A stretch of 52,084 bases of DNA from Halomonas llamarensis (GCF_023555005.1 NZ_JAMJPJ010000024.1:1-52084); one strand, 5' to 3'; shown: positions 1-6,058, counted from the first letter of the stretch. Notes: a model not told the origin generated them from the sequence alone. Made by a program: numbers and translations.

Positions 1-90
1 GAGGCTGGACATCTGCTGCAAGACCGTATTGACTATTTCCATGAAAGCCTGTGCTCGGGTGGTGATGTTGTCAGAGACCCCATTATCTGA
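1..90 (+). other. open-frame fragment cut by the window edge
   Basis: Frame 1 is open from the first base to a TGA at 88-90 and would encode the last 29 residues of a protein that starts to the left. The minus strand is also open here, from about 93 down to 1, so the coding strand is undecided. I recognise neither product. The tract lies just outside the duplicated block of the island and may be flanking DNA joined to it by recombination. Confidence 0.2.
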
Positions 91-93
91 GCA

Positions 94-156
94 TCAGGCT
101 TTCTTTAAAACTGTCCGAACCATTGTAAATAAAAGCCTGCGTAAATGTGGTGTCAT
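94..156 (-). pseudogene. 5' remnant of a second C39 peptidase gene
   Basis: Reading down from the ATG at 156, the first codons (MTPHLRR) match the start of the intact C39 peptidase at 2985 (MTPLLRW), with the same spacing to the Yip1-like gene upstream. After about seven codons the similarity stops, and the frame closes at a TGA at 94-96 after 20 codons. It marks the left edge of the duplicated block. The similarity is seen directly; calling it a broken copy is inference. Confidence 0.5.
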
Positions 157-166
157 GACATCATCC

Positions 167-724
167 TTAATGTAAACCAAATGGGCCAGGGAACAACATG
201 GCCATGACAATACCCAGTACGATAGAGACGGCGAACATCGCCAGCACAGCAGGCACCAAACCAATTAGAATGCCGCCGATGCTGTAGCCAAAACTGGCCT
301 TGGGAATAGCTCCTGACAATGCATTAGCGCCGACCCATACCGAATAGACCCACAGCGGTAGCGTCCACAGATAAGGCACGCCCAAAGCGGTCAGACCCGC
401 ACCTAAAGTATCGGCAACCAGCCAGGACGCCGCAGCCAAGTTGAACAAATCCCCCTGACCATCCCAGCGGCCACCACGTTTCATCCACCAGCGTAATATG
501 CTTAAAACCACAAGGAAAACCACCCAGACGGATATCACCCCCAACATAAGCGCCTGCCAGACCGGCATGGGCGGTACATTGGGTGGCGTCGCTCGCATAT
601 TGGGATCAAGGCCCGCCAGAAGTCCAATTAAGGTAATAGCCGCCACCGCCTGCCAGCGAGGGAAGTCAAAATGCGAAAAAGACAGCTTCCGCAGAAAGCA
701 AAGAGAGATTGCAGGTGCAATCAT
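167..724 (-). CDS. Yip1-like multi-spanning membrane protein, copy 1
   Basis: The product has 185 residues with about five hydrophobic segments, near 24-45, 55-75, 95-115, 118-135 and 145-178, so it is an inner-membrane protein. The fold resembles Yip1-family proteins, whose biochemical role in bacteria is unknown. It is nearly identical to the copy at 2996-3553, differing mostly at the N-terminus and in single hydrophobic swaps. The start ATG at 724 follows a GAGGTGG ribosome site. In the intact copy the gene directly precedes the C39 peptidase, so it may assist peptide maturation or immunity; here only a stub of that peptidase follows. Family assignment is from sequence character only. Confidence 0.7.
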   Translation of the reverse strand: MIAPAISLCFLRKLSFSHFDFPRWQAVAAITLIGLLAGLDPNMRATPPNVPPMPVWQALMLGVISVWVVFLVVLSILRWWMKRGGRWDGQGDLFNLAAASWLVADTLGAGLTALGVPYLWTLPLWVYSVWVGANALSGAIPKASFGYSIGGILIGLVPAVLAMFAVSIVLGIVMAMLFPGPFGLH

Positions 725-751
725 ACTTAGCCACCTCTTTTTATGAACAGT

Positions 752-845
752 CTATTTAAAATTCGAAACACCCAAGTAATTTATCGCGGCAATACCTGCC
801 ACTGTAACAGCGAAAACAACCAAGAAATGCCTTGCAAAAAAAGCA
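752..845 (-). pseudogene. 3' remnant of small membrane-protein gene
   Basis: Read on the minus strand, this encodes FARHFLVVFAVTVAGIAAIN followed by a short tail and TAG at 752. That is almost the same as the C-terminal half of the 69-aa protein at 3579-3788. The 5' half is missing: at about 840 the sequence switches to the unrelated gene ending at 853, in another frame. It is the upstream edge of direct-repeat copy 1. Confidence 0.6.
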
Positions 846-852
846 CCAAGTT

Positions 853-1068
853 TTAATTGCTAATCATCCCAATTATATATTGACCTAAAAGCAATGAGCC
901 AACAAATATAGAGACAACCACAATAACCATTAACGCTTGAAAAAAGAAATTGCTCCCATCTTCATTTGGCACGAGGTTAAGCTTGGGCATCACAAACCAC
1001 CTAAATATTGCTGTAACAGCAAAAGCAAATAAAACCCCAGCAACTGTTTTAACAAACTCTGAATCCAC
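853..1068 (-). CDS. small two-helix membrane protein (family with 1982-2203)
   Basis: The 71-residue product has two hydrophobic helices, near 8-26 and 44-67, around a polar loop. Residues 17-27 (TAIFRWFVMPK) and the loop PNEDGSN align with TALFRFFILPK and PDEGSS in the protein at 1982-2203, so the two are paralogues. The start is GTG at 1068, preceded by a strong AAGGAGG at five bases. It follows the small peptide gene region in a same-strand row. Its function is not recognised; size, topology and place beside precursor genes would fit an immunity or accessory protein, which is inference. Confidence 0.6.
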   Translation of the reverse strand: MDSEFVKTVAGVLFAFAVTAIFRWFVMPKLNLVPNEDGSNFFFQALMVIVVVSIFVGSLLLGQYIIGMISN

Positions 1069-1130
1069 CCCTTCCTCCTTTCGATAAAAAAACCATTTTT
1101 AATAAAAAAAGCTTTTCCAAATCCCTTATA

Positions 1131-1331
1131 CTAACCCACTCCCCAAAGAACCCCCTGCATTATACGAACAGAAAACATAGCGACAAAAAATACTAGAAAT
1201 TTCATTACTAAATATTGCACCCCCTTATTTCTAAAACCCAAAAAAGCAAGAAAAACATAAGTCAGCCACGCTGAGACAAAGCCAATAAACATAAGAATAA
1301 AAAATTTAATAAAAAAATAGAACAAATCCAT
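1131..1331 (-). CDS. small two-helix membrane protein (family with 3579-3788)
   Basis: Starting at the ATG at 1331, the product has 66 residues with two membrane helices separated by a basic loop (GFRNKGVQ). Helix order, loop charge and the run QYLVMKFLVFFVAMF align with the protein at 3579-3788 (WYLFARHFLVVFAAT). Earlier starts at 1373 (ATG) and 1397 (GTG) are open, so the N-terminus is uncertain; I chose 1331 because it matches the paralogue's length. It lies just downstream of the peptide gene at 1407-1616, as a cognate partner would. Function unknown. Confidence 0.5.
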   Translation of the reverse strand: MDLFYFFIKFFILMFIGFVSAWLTYVFLAFLGFRNKGVQYLVMKFLVFFVAMFSVRIMQGVLWGVG

Positions 1332-1406
1332 GCCTACTAAATCCTGTGCCCTTTGGTTGAGGGCTACCCACATGGATAGCCCCAAAAACCCATTCACAGA
1401 TCAAAA

Positions 1407-1616
1407 CTACCAATTACTGTCGATATAGTTCGTCGTACCTGTACCAACAAAGGAAGTAGTGAATACTGCTGCTGCCGATGAAATTCCTCTAGCTGGAAAA
1501 ATCGCACCTGCTGCAAAACCACCAGCCGCTGAGCTTAAAAACCCCTTGGGATCACTACCACCTGATACCAAATAGACATACCCAACGACGAAGAGCCATT
1601 TATTTATTTTTTTCAT
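1407..1616 (-). CDS. candidate secreted peptide with double-glycine-like site
   Basis: The 69-residue product begins with a basic and hydrophobic stretch (MKKINKWLFVVGYVYLVSGG) followed by a small-residue-rich region with GFLSSAAGGFAAGAI near 25-39 and an aromatic end (DSNW). A GG pair at 19-20 followed by a Gly/Ala-rich tail is the look of class II bacteriocin precursors. Unlike the precursors at 4090 and 4739 it lacks their shared leader. The ATG at 1616 overlaps the end of the upstream gene (stop at 1600), which suggests translational coupling; its own ribosome site is weak. No family is recognised and the bacteriocin reading is inference. Confidence 0.45.
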   Translation of the reverse strand: MKKINKWLFVVGYVYLVSGGSDPKGFLSSAAGGFAAGAIFPARGISSAAAVFTTSFVGTGTTNYIDSNW

Positions 1617-1860
1617 ACCAGACACAAAAAACCAAAAACAAATAAACCAAAAAAGACACTCCCAAAGAAATAAAAAACAAAGAAATAACATTTTTTCTAT
1701 AAATATCACCTGGTGAAAAAAACTCATACAAAAAATATCCTGCAAAAAAAACAAAACCAATAATCAATGATGAAAACAAGGCGGTAACCTTATCTTTAGA
1801 AAACAAACCACCAATATAACCGGCTAGAGAATCCACTAGCGCACCAAAAAATTCAAACAT
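1600..1860 (-). CDS. small membrane protein, unknown
   Basis: The product has 86 residues if read from the ATG at 1860, which follows GAGG at five bases; a TTG at 1884 would add eight residues but lacks a good ribosome site. An amphipathic N-terminus (1-25, ending YIGGLF) leads to two hydrophobic helices, about 27-47 and 59-80, and a charged end (YEKNK). The last codons overlap the start of the peptide gene at 1616, so the two are probably co-translated. I do not recognise the family. Confidence 0.55.
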   Translation of the reverse strand: MFEFFGALVDSLAGYIGGLFSKDKVTALFSSLIIGFVFFAGYFLYEFFSPGDIYRKNVISLFFISLGVSFLVYLFLVFCVWYEKNK

Positions 1861-1981
1861 AAAAACCTCAAAATTCGCCTCCAACTCTCATACAATTTCG
1901 CCAAGTCTTGCAAATCAAGACAAACAAAAAGCAGACTCAACCTTGACACCACTTTAATAACACCACAAACCGAAAATAAAA

Positions 1982-2203
1982 TCAGTCATCATTCGAAGGA
2001 ACAATTCCGAAAAAATCAAAAATAAACTCAACAAAAAGAATCGCACTAATAAACACAAAAAGAAACGGCACTCCCCACAACAAATTGTGTAGCAAACTAC
2101 TTCCTTCATCTGGGGTTGAAATAAATTTTGGCAATATAAAAAACCTAAAAAGTGCTGTCAAAGAAAGGAAAATAAAAACACCTAGCAAAATTTCTTTATT
2201 CAT
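1982..2203 (-). CDS. small two-helix membrane protein (family with 853-1068)
   Basis: The 73-residue product has two hydrophobic helices, about 6-26 and 43-68, joined by a polar loop (STPDEGSS). It shares TALFRFFILPK and the loop with the protein at 853-1068. The start ATG at 2203 has only a weak GGGA upstream. It sits 80 bp downstream of the C39 peptidase gene on the same strand. Function unknown; a membrane partner or immunity role is only inferred from the company it keeps. Confidence 0.6.
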   Translation of the reverse strand: MNKEILLGVFIFLSLTALFRFFILPKFISTPDEGSSLLHNLLWGVPFLFVFISAILFVEFIFDFFGIVPSNDD

Positions 2204-2283
2204 AGCTTTAGGGTCCCGGATAATTAATTAGTCTTTAAAATATCAACCACCCAGGGACGGCTATCTAAAAAAGCGCAGGTCTT

Positions 2284-2985
2284 TCAAGGGCTATGAGCCC
2301 GAAAAGCCTGCTGCTTTACCGCCTGAGCCGTTTGCCGACGTGGCTGGGTGGTAAAGAAATCTTCTGCGCTCTGAGTACCTTCATCAAGCGGCACAATCGC
2401 CAGAATCTTGCCTTTTAATACTGAGTCGTCGCGAGTTTCCCACATATCCAGAAACTGGTATTTGCTATAGGTACGGTTACCCAGCGAAGGATCTGCCAGC
2501 CAAACCGTATCATCATCAATCCCACGCAAGACGGAAAAATGATCATTCTTACGGTGCTTTGTATAGACAATAGTGGGGATTTTTAACTGGGTAAGCTGGT
2601 TGAATGATGCCGCATACCCAACGCCTCGAAAACCAAACTCCGTCAGGGCATTGGCGAGATCATCAAAAGAGGCCATTCCATCTTCATTTTCATCATCTAA
2701 AACGCCCATGGCATCTAACACTTCTTCCTCGGTGATTGATTGACCGTAATGTTCATTAAGAATCGTTGCCACCGATGCCGCACCACATGAAGCATCAAGA
2801 TCCTGTTTGACGACTTCCGAATCGCGTAATGATTTCCAGCTTGTGATGCCAATAGACCCACGTAAATGAGCATTACTGATATACGCGGAATCTGACGCCG
2901 TTGCTGAAACAGGCAGCAAAATAAATATAACCGCATACAGTAGCAACAGCTTTTTGAATGAAAACCAGCGTAAAAGTGGCGTCAT
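2284..2985 (-). CDS. exported C39-family cysteine peptidase
   Basis: The 233-residue protein starts at the ATG at 2985 behind an AAGGATG site; an upstream frame extension lacks a ribosome site. Residues 1-31 form a Sec signal (basic MTPLLRWFSFKK, hydrophobic core, SATA-S). The mature part is a papain-like C39 domain: Gln61 and Cys67 in QDLDASCGAAS, His149 in NDHFSVL and Asp165 in LADPS, so the oxyanion and catalytic residues are complete. Known C39 domains cut glycine-type leaders, usually as part of ABC exporters. Here the domain stands alone and faces the periplasm, as in FapD of the Pseudomonas amyloid system. I infer that it processes the precursors encoded at 4090 and 4739. Confidence 0.85.
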   Translation of the reverse strand: MTPLLRWFSFKKLLLLYAVIFILLPVSATASDSAYISNAHLRGSIGITSWKSLRDSEVVKQDLDASCGAASVATILNEHYGQSITEEEVLDAMGVLDDENEDGMASFDDLANALTEFGFRGVGYAASFNQLTQLKIPTIVYTKHRKNDHFSVLRGIDDDTVWLADPSLGNRTYSKYQFLDMWETRDDSVLKGKILAIVPLDEGTQSAEDFFTTQPRRQTAQAVKQQAFRAHSP

Positions 2986-3670
2986 GCCATCATCCTTAAT
3001 GTATACCAAGTGGGCCAGGCAACAACATGGCCATGACAATACCCAGCACGATAGAGACGGCAAACATTGCCAGCACAGCAGGCACCAGGCCAACTACAAT
3101 ACCGCCGATGCTGTAGCCAAAACTGGCCTTGGGAATGGCTCCCGACAAAGCGTTAGCGCCGACCCATAATGAATAAAGCCACAGCGGCAGCGTCCACAGA
3201 TAAGGCACGCCTAAGGCTGTCAGACCCGCGCCCAAGGTATCAGCCACCAGCCAGGACGCCGCAGCCAAGTTGAACAAATCCCCCTGACCATCCCAGCGGC
3301 CACCACGTTTCATCCACCAGCGTAATATCCTTAAAACCACAAGGAAAACCACCCAGACTAATATCACCCCCAATAAAAGCGCCTGCCAGACCGGCATGGG
3401 CGGTACATTGGGTGGCGTCGCTCGCATATTGGGATCAAGGCCCGCCAGAAGCCCAATCAAGGTAATAGCCGCCACCGCCTGCCAGCGAGGGAAGTCAAAA
3501 TGCGAAAAAGACAGCTTCCGCAGAAAGAAAAGAGAAATTGCAGGTTTAATCATATTCAGCTACCTTTTTTTTAACAGACTATTTAAAACTCGAAATACCC
3601 ATGTAATTTATCGCGGCAATACCTGCCACTGTAGCAGCGAAAACCACCAAGAAATGCCTTGCAAAAAGAT
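2967..3670. repeat. direct repeat, copy 2 (about 700 bp)
   Basis: This is the second copy of the segment at 136-845, in the same orientation. Its genes are intact: the small membrane protein at 3579, the Yip1-like gene at 2996 and the start of the C39 gene at 2985. It is therefore likely the ancestral arrangement. Confidence 0.85.
2996..3553 (-). CDS. Yip1-like multi-spanning membrane protein, copy 2
   Basis: The 185-residue protein is the near-identical partner of the product of 167-724. Predicted helices fall near 24-45, 55-75, 95-115, 118-135 and 145-178; the loop after helix 2 carries WWMKRGGRWDGQGD. The ATG at 3553 follows AAGGTAG. Its stop lies 11 bp before the ATG of the C39 peptidase, so the two are surely co-transcribed and probably work together. 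Yip1-family function in bacteria is not established. A role in peptide maturation, transport or self-protection is inference from position. Confidence 0.75.
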   Translation of the reverse strand: MIKPAISLFFLRKLSFSHFDFPRWQAVAAITLIGLLAGLDPNMRATPPNVPPMPVWQALLLGVILVWVVFLVVLRILRWWMKRGGRWDGQGDLFNLAAASWLVADTLGAGLTALGVPYLWTLPLWLYSLWVGANALSGAIPKASFGYSIGGIVVGLVPAVLAMFAVSIVLGIVMAMLLPGPLGIH

Positions 3671-3788
3671 ACCACTTAGACTCTTTTCTTACCGCGCACT
3701 TAACAAATAGAACGCTTACCAATCCAGTCATCAACGAAGCAAGAAAACCAACCAAAAGACTCACAAACACATCAATTACCCATAACAT
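3579..3788 (-). CDS. small two-helix membrane protein (intact paralogue)
   Basis: The 69-residue product has two hydrophobic helices, about 3-28 and 43-62, flanking a basic loop (VRKESKWYLFARH). A truncated copy of this gene lies at 752-845 and a diverged one at 1131-1331, so the family has three members in 3 kb. The ATG at 3788 has no clear ribosome site and the AT-rich leader may be unstructured. It lies 25 bp upstream of the Yip1-like gene. Function unknown. Confidence 0.55.
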   Translation of the reverse strand: MLWVIDVFVSLLVGFLASLMTGLVSVLFVKCAVRKESKWYLFARHFLVVFAATVAGIAAINYMGISSFK

Positions 3789-3808
3789 CTAAAGCCAAAA
3801 AAAATTTT

Positions 3809-4015
3809 TCAACTCTCACAAACTATAGACAAACCTCGCAAACCAAGATAGATGTACAAAAGAAGCACAGCAGAGCCAAAATGAAAAAAATATGACACCA
3901 AAGAACCAGCTTCAAAAACAAAGCAAGAAATGCTTTGCCAAACAAAGACCTGAGAAACCCAAACACCTTTATTAAGCAAAAGGTTTCTACCAACACTTTC
4001 CAAGGAAAAAGACAT
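3809..4015 (-). CDS. small membrane protein next to precursor B
   Basis: From the ATG at 4015, with GAGG eight bases upstream, the product has 68 residues: an amphipathic N-terminus (MSFSLESVGRNLLLNKG) and a long hydrophobic part, about 18-62. The pattern GS-V-x2-F near the middle and LY-x3-G later resembles the protein at 4444-4659, which follows precursor A in the same way. A small hydrophobic gene behind each precursor is the usual position for a bacteriocin immunity gene. That reading is inference; the similarity is weak. Confidence 0.5.
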   Translation of the reverse strand: MSFSLESVGRNLLLNKGVWVSQVFVWQSISCFVFEAGSLVSYFFHFGSAVLLLYIYLGLRGLSIVCES

Positions 4016-4089
4016 TGTGACAGCCTCATTTTTAAGTTTTTGAAAAAACAAGCCCAGTTTATAACTGTGCTCGCCATTGCATTCAAATA

Positions 4090-4392
4090 TCACCGCCCCC
4101 AATAGTCGAAAACCCCATAAGAAACTCCCATAAACCCAATCCTTTGCGCATAATATGCACCAAGTGTACGCACTGTAAAATGACCATACATAGATGCACC
4201 AAATAATACATAAGGAAGGATTGAGCCTTCAGTTTCCTCCATCTCTTCCGATGAAAGTGCAGCCAATTCCATCGTTTGAGCATTATCCATGTTGAATACC
4301 TTATCGGCATCAGCCAGATTGTTTTCGCTGGCGGCAAACGCCGGGGCGGCAATAGCGCTACTTAACAATGTTGCAATAACGGCTTTTTTCAT
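4090..4392 (-). CDS. Sec-exported precursor peptide B with glycine-type leader
   Basis: The 100-residue protein starts at the ATG at 4392. Residues 1-22 are a Sec signal (MKKAVIATLL, ending PAFA-AS). Residues 23-56 form an acidic pro-region ending MELAALSSEEMEETEG, close to the LSxxELxxIxGG consensus of glycine-type leaders but with EG in place of GG. The remaining 44 residues (SILPYVLFG onward) are hydrophobic and aromatic, with FTVRTLGAYYAQR in the middle and DYWGR at the end. The leader DNA is almost the same as in precursor A while the core differs, the pattern of swappable effector peptides. I infer cleavage by the C39 peptidase; toxin, signal or fibril subunit remain open. Confidence 0.7.
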   Translation of the reverse strand: MKKAVIATLLSSAIAAPAFAASENNLADADKVFNMDNAQTMELAALSSEEMEETEGSILPYVLFGASMYGHFTVRTLGAYYAQRIGFMGVSYGVFDYWGR

Positions 4393-4443
4393 TTTCTTTT
4401 TCTGTCTCTTCGTCACTTCACGTAGGTTTAAAACTATCAAACA

Positions 4444-4659
4444 TCACTTACTTTTGAATAAAAACTCAACCCCAATGGCCACATACAAAAAATTAACCAA
4501 AAAAACAAAGTATAAAAATGAACCAACGAAGGAGCCGGAATACATATAAGCCGCCGAACCCCAAAATCCAAGTTGACCTAAAGCAAAAAATCTATTTTTC
4601 ACAAACACAATACCAACATTTCTTACCAGCTTTCCTACAAAAAAACTCACTTTTTTCAT
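4444..4659 (-). CDS. small membrane protein next to precursor A
   Basis: From the ATG at 4659, with GGGG seven bases upstream, the product has 71 residues: a basic amphipathic N-terminus (MKKVSFFVGKLVRNVG) and hydrophobic segments at about 25-42 and 45-66. A TTG at 4671 is a less likely start. It follows precursor A by 80 bp, with a hairpin in between, and precedes precursor B. Position and size fit an immunity or accessory protein; no family is recognised. Confidence 0.5.
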   Translation of the reverse strand: MKKVSFFVGKLVRNVGIVFVKNRFFALGQLGFWGSAAYMYSGSFVGSFLYFVFLVNFLYVAIGVEFLFKSK

Positions 4660-4692
4660 AAGAAACCCCAATGTGTTTATTAATCAAACTGA

Positions 4693-4711
4693 CTCGACCG
4701 CGTGGGTCGAG
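4693..4711 (-). other. intergenic hairpin after precursor A
   Basis: CTCGACC at 4693-4699 pairs with GGTCGAG at 4705-4711, giving a 7-bp GC-rich stem in an otherwise AT-rich gap. No long T-run follows on the minus strand, so it is more likely to protect the 3' end of the barrel-precursor A message or weaken read-through than to stop transcription. Confidence 0.4.
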
Positions 4712-4738
4712 CCAGCGTACAAAATATGTATTTGTTTA

Positions 4739-5041
4739 TTACCAAAAAGTGGAATCGCCTAATGAATAAGCTCCAAATATAGTAGCAGCTCGAGTAGCGA
4801 AATACCCACCTACTGATCTTGCGGTAAAGTTTGTACCCAGCGCAAGGCCCAAGCTTAGGAACGGGACTAACTCTCCTTCTGTACTTTTCATCTCTTCCGA
4901 CGAAAGTGCAGCCAACTCCATCGTTTGAGCATTATCCATGTTGAATACCTTATCGGCATCAGCCAGATTGCTTTCGCTGGCGGCAAACGCCGGGGCGGCA
5001 ATAGCGCCACTTAACAATGTTGCAATAACGGCTTTTTTCAT
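4739..5041 (-). CDS. Sec-exported precursor peptide A with glycine-type leader
   Basis: The 100-residue protein starts at the ATG at 5041 behind AAGGAG. Residues 1-22 are a Sec signal (ending PAFA-AS), 23-56 an acidic pro-region ending MELAALSSEEMKSTEG, and 57-100 a hydrophobic core (ELVPFLSLG onward) with NFTARSVGGYFATR and the end DSTFW. The core shares FTxR-(S/T)-x-G-x-Y-x-A-x-R with precursor B but little else. The gene lies 31 bp downstream of the barrel gene and closest to the promoter, so it should be well expressed. Cleavage after TEG by the C39 peptidase is inferred from the leader motif; the product's activity is unknown. Confidence 0.7.
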   Translation of the reverse strand: MKKAVIATLLSGAIAAPAFAASESNLADADKVFNMDNAQTMELAALSSEEMKSTEGELVPFLSLGLALGTNFTARSVGGYFATRAATIFGAYSLGDSTFW

Positions 5042-5072
5042 TTTCTTTTGCTCCTTGTCGTTTGACAGAAAA

Positions 5073-5972
5073 TTAAAAGGCATAAAGCCAATTCAGCCTC
5101 AGGTCGGAACCGCCTCTTCCTGAAGCATTTGCCTGGAAGGTCAAATTCAATGTGTTGCCCTTCGAGACGCCGTAGCCGAGACCGAGCGTTACGTCTGTGC
5201 TCGTCTGGCGAAATCCTTGTGGCTGATTGTTATAGCGGTCTGCCTGTCGGCTCATCCACTGAAACCCGGTGGTCAGGGTAACGCGATCATTTACCGCAAA
5301 CGCCACCGATGGCCTTAGTGAAGCATGGTTGCCCGGCTGGAAATTAATCCCGCCATCGTCACGCTCTTGGTTCCATTGAACAGACGATGTAAGGGAGAGC
5401 ACTACGGGGTCAATGGCGCGATAAATTGTTGCACCAACTTTCCATGACTTACCGGAAGAATGGCTTTGCTGGTGCTTTTCATAAAGCGCGCCTTCAACAA
5501 AACCAAGAAATGCAGGCGTATCGTTATCTTGTGAAAACTGGTAATTCAAACCCAACCATGAATCCACTAATCGATTTTCGTTGTTTTTTTCTACCTCTGA
5601 AAGACCACCGGAACGAACACTTTTATATAAGTAACTGGAGCGTGCATACACCTCTGCTTCATTGCTCACGCCGTAACGAAACCCGAGGGTACCCACCAGT
5701 ACATCAATATTCTGTTTGGATTCACCAAATTGAGTAGGAAGTGTGATGAATGAGGTTTCACCGGTTTGGATAGTCACCGGCTCGCCAGCCATTACCCCCT
5801 GCCGCTCATTGTTGGCGTAAGACAGAGAGGCATCAATCTTGAATTTGCCTTTATCGGTAATAAGCTCTTCAACCGTCAGTGGTAGATCCGCAGCGGCAAC
5901 TGACGACACCATTGTTAGAAAGCTTACAAGCCCCACACGCAAAATGTTATCACGCAACAAAACAGCTTCCAT
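5073..5972 (-). CDS. outer-membrane beta-barrel, candidate peptide exporter
   Basis: Read from the ATG at 5972 (GGGG six bases upstream) the protein has 299 residues; an ATG at 5984 is also open. Residues 1-27 are a Sec signal ending VAAA-D. A short periplasmic segment (DLPLTVEELITDKGKF) leads into repeated amphipathic strands with alternating polar and aromatic residues, ending in a terminal aromatic (LNWLYAF) as outer-membrane barrels do. Such proteins are often labelled transporter or phenol-degradation meta-pathway protein. As first gene of the operon, next to an exported C39 peptidase, it parallels FapF, the barrel of amyloid export. I infer that it exports the processed peptides; it lacks FapF's long coiled-coil N-terminus. 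Confidence 0.7.
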   Translation of the reverse strand: MEAVLLRDNILRVGLVSFLTMVSSVAAADLPLTVEELITDKGKFKIDASLSYANNERQGVMAGEPVTIQTGETSFITLPTQFGESKQNIDVLVGTLGFRYGVSNEAEVYARSSYLYKSVRSGGLSEVEKNNENRLVDSWLGLNYQFSQDNDTPAFLGFVEGALYEKHQQSHSSGKSWKVGATIYRAIDPVVLSLTSSVQWNQERDDGGINFQPGNHASLRPSVAFAVNDRVTLTTGFQWMSRQADRYNNQPQGFRQTSTDVTLGLGYGVSKGNTLNLTFQANASGRGGSDLRLNWLYAF

Positions 5973-6002
5973 GCTGGACCCCATCAATCAATTATCTATG
6001 TA

Positions 6003-6031
6003 AATATAATTGATTCTCATTCAAACTTTAA
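6003..6031 (-). promoter_or_regulatory. promoter of the peptide island
   Basis: On the minus strand TTAAAG (6031-6026) and TATATT (6008-6003) are separated by 17 bp, giving a sigma-70-type promoter with a good -10 and a poor -35. It lies about 30 bp before the barrel gene, so the leader would be short. It is the only clear promoter upstream of the roughly 5-kb minus-strand gene row. Confidence 0.5.
6004..6022 (-). promoter_or_regulatory. Fur-box-like operator
   Basis: The minus strand reads GAATGAGAATCAATTATAT, close to the Fur consensus GATAATGATAATCATTATC: AATGA-AATCA is kept and the flanks are partly kept. It sits between the -35 and -10 and overlaps the -10, where iron-loaded Fur would block RNA polymerase. 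A related half site (GATAATTGATT) follows nearer the gene. Iron-controlled expression is inferred from this match. Confidence 0.55.
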
Positions 6032-6058
6032 CCCCCGTCTTTAGGCGAAGAAGGCGAG

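Larger units (their letters stand above)
136..845. repeat. direct repeat, copy 1 (about 700 bp)
   Basis: This segment matches 2967-3670 in the same orientation over about 700 bp with only scattered substitutions. It holds the start of a C39 gene, a whole Yip1-like gene and the tail of a small membrane-protein gene. Both ends break inside genes, as expected of a segmental duplication trimmed by recombination. The two copies lie about 2.8 kb apart, so they could recombine to delete or amplify the genes between them. Confidence 0.85.

Noticed and set aside
2715..2936. Open frame overlapping the C39 gene in another frame
   Set aside because: It is a shadow of the C39 gene, with no start signal of its own.
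5073..5972. Phenol-degradation (meta-pathway) porin
   Set aside because: Such barrels often carry that label, but no catabolic gene is near and the neighbours are peptide-processing genes.
1..6031. Complete Fap amyloid operon
   Set aside because: Only C39 and barrel parts resemble FapD and FapF; no FapB/FapC-type imperfect repeats or FapE are seen.
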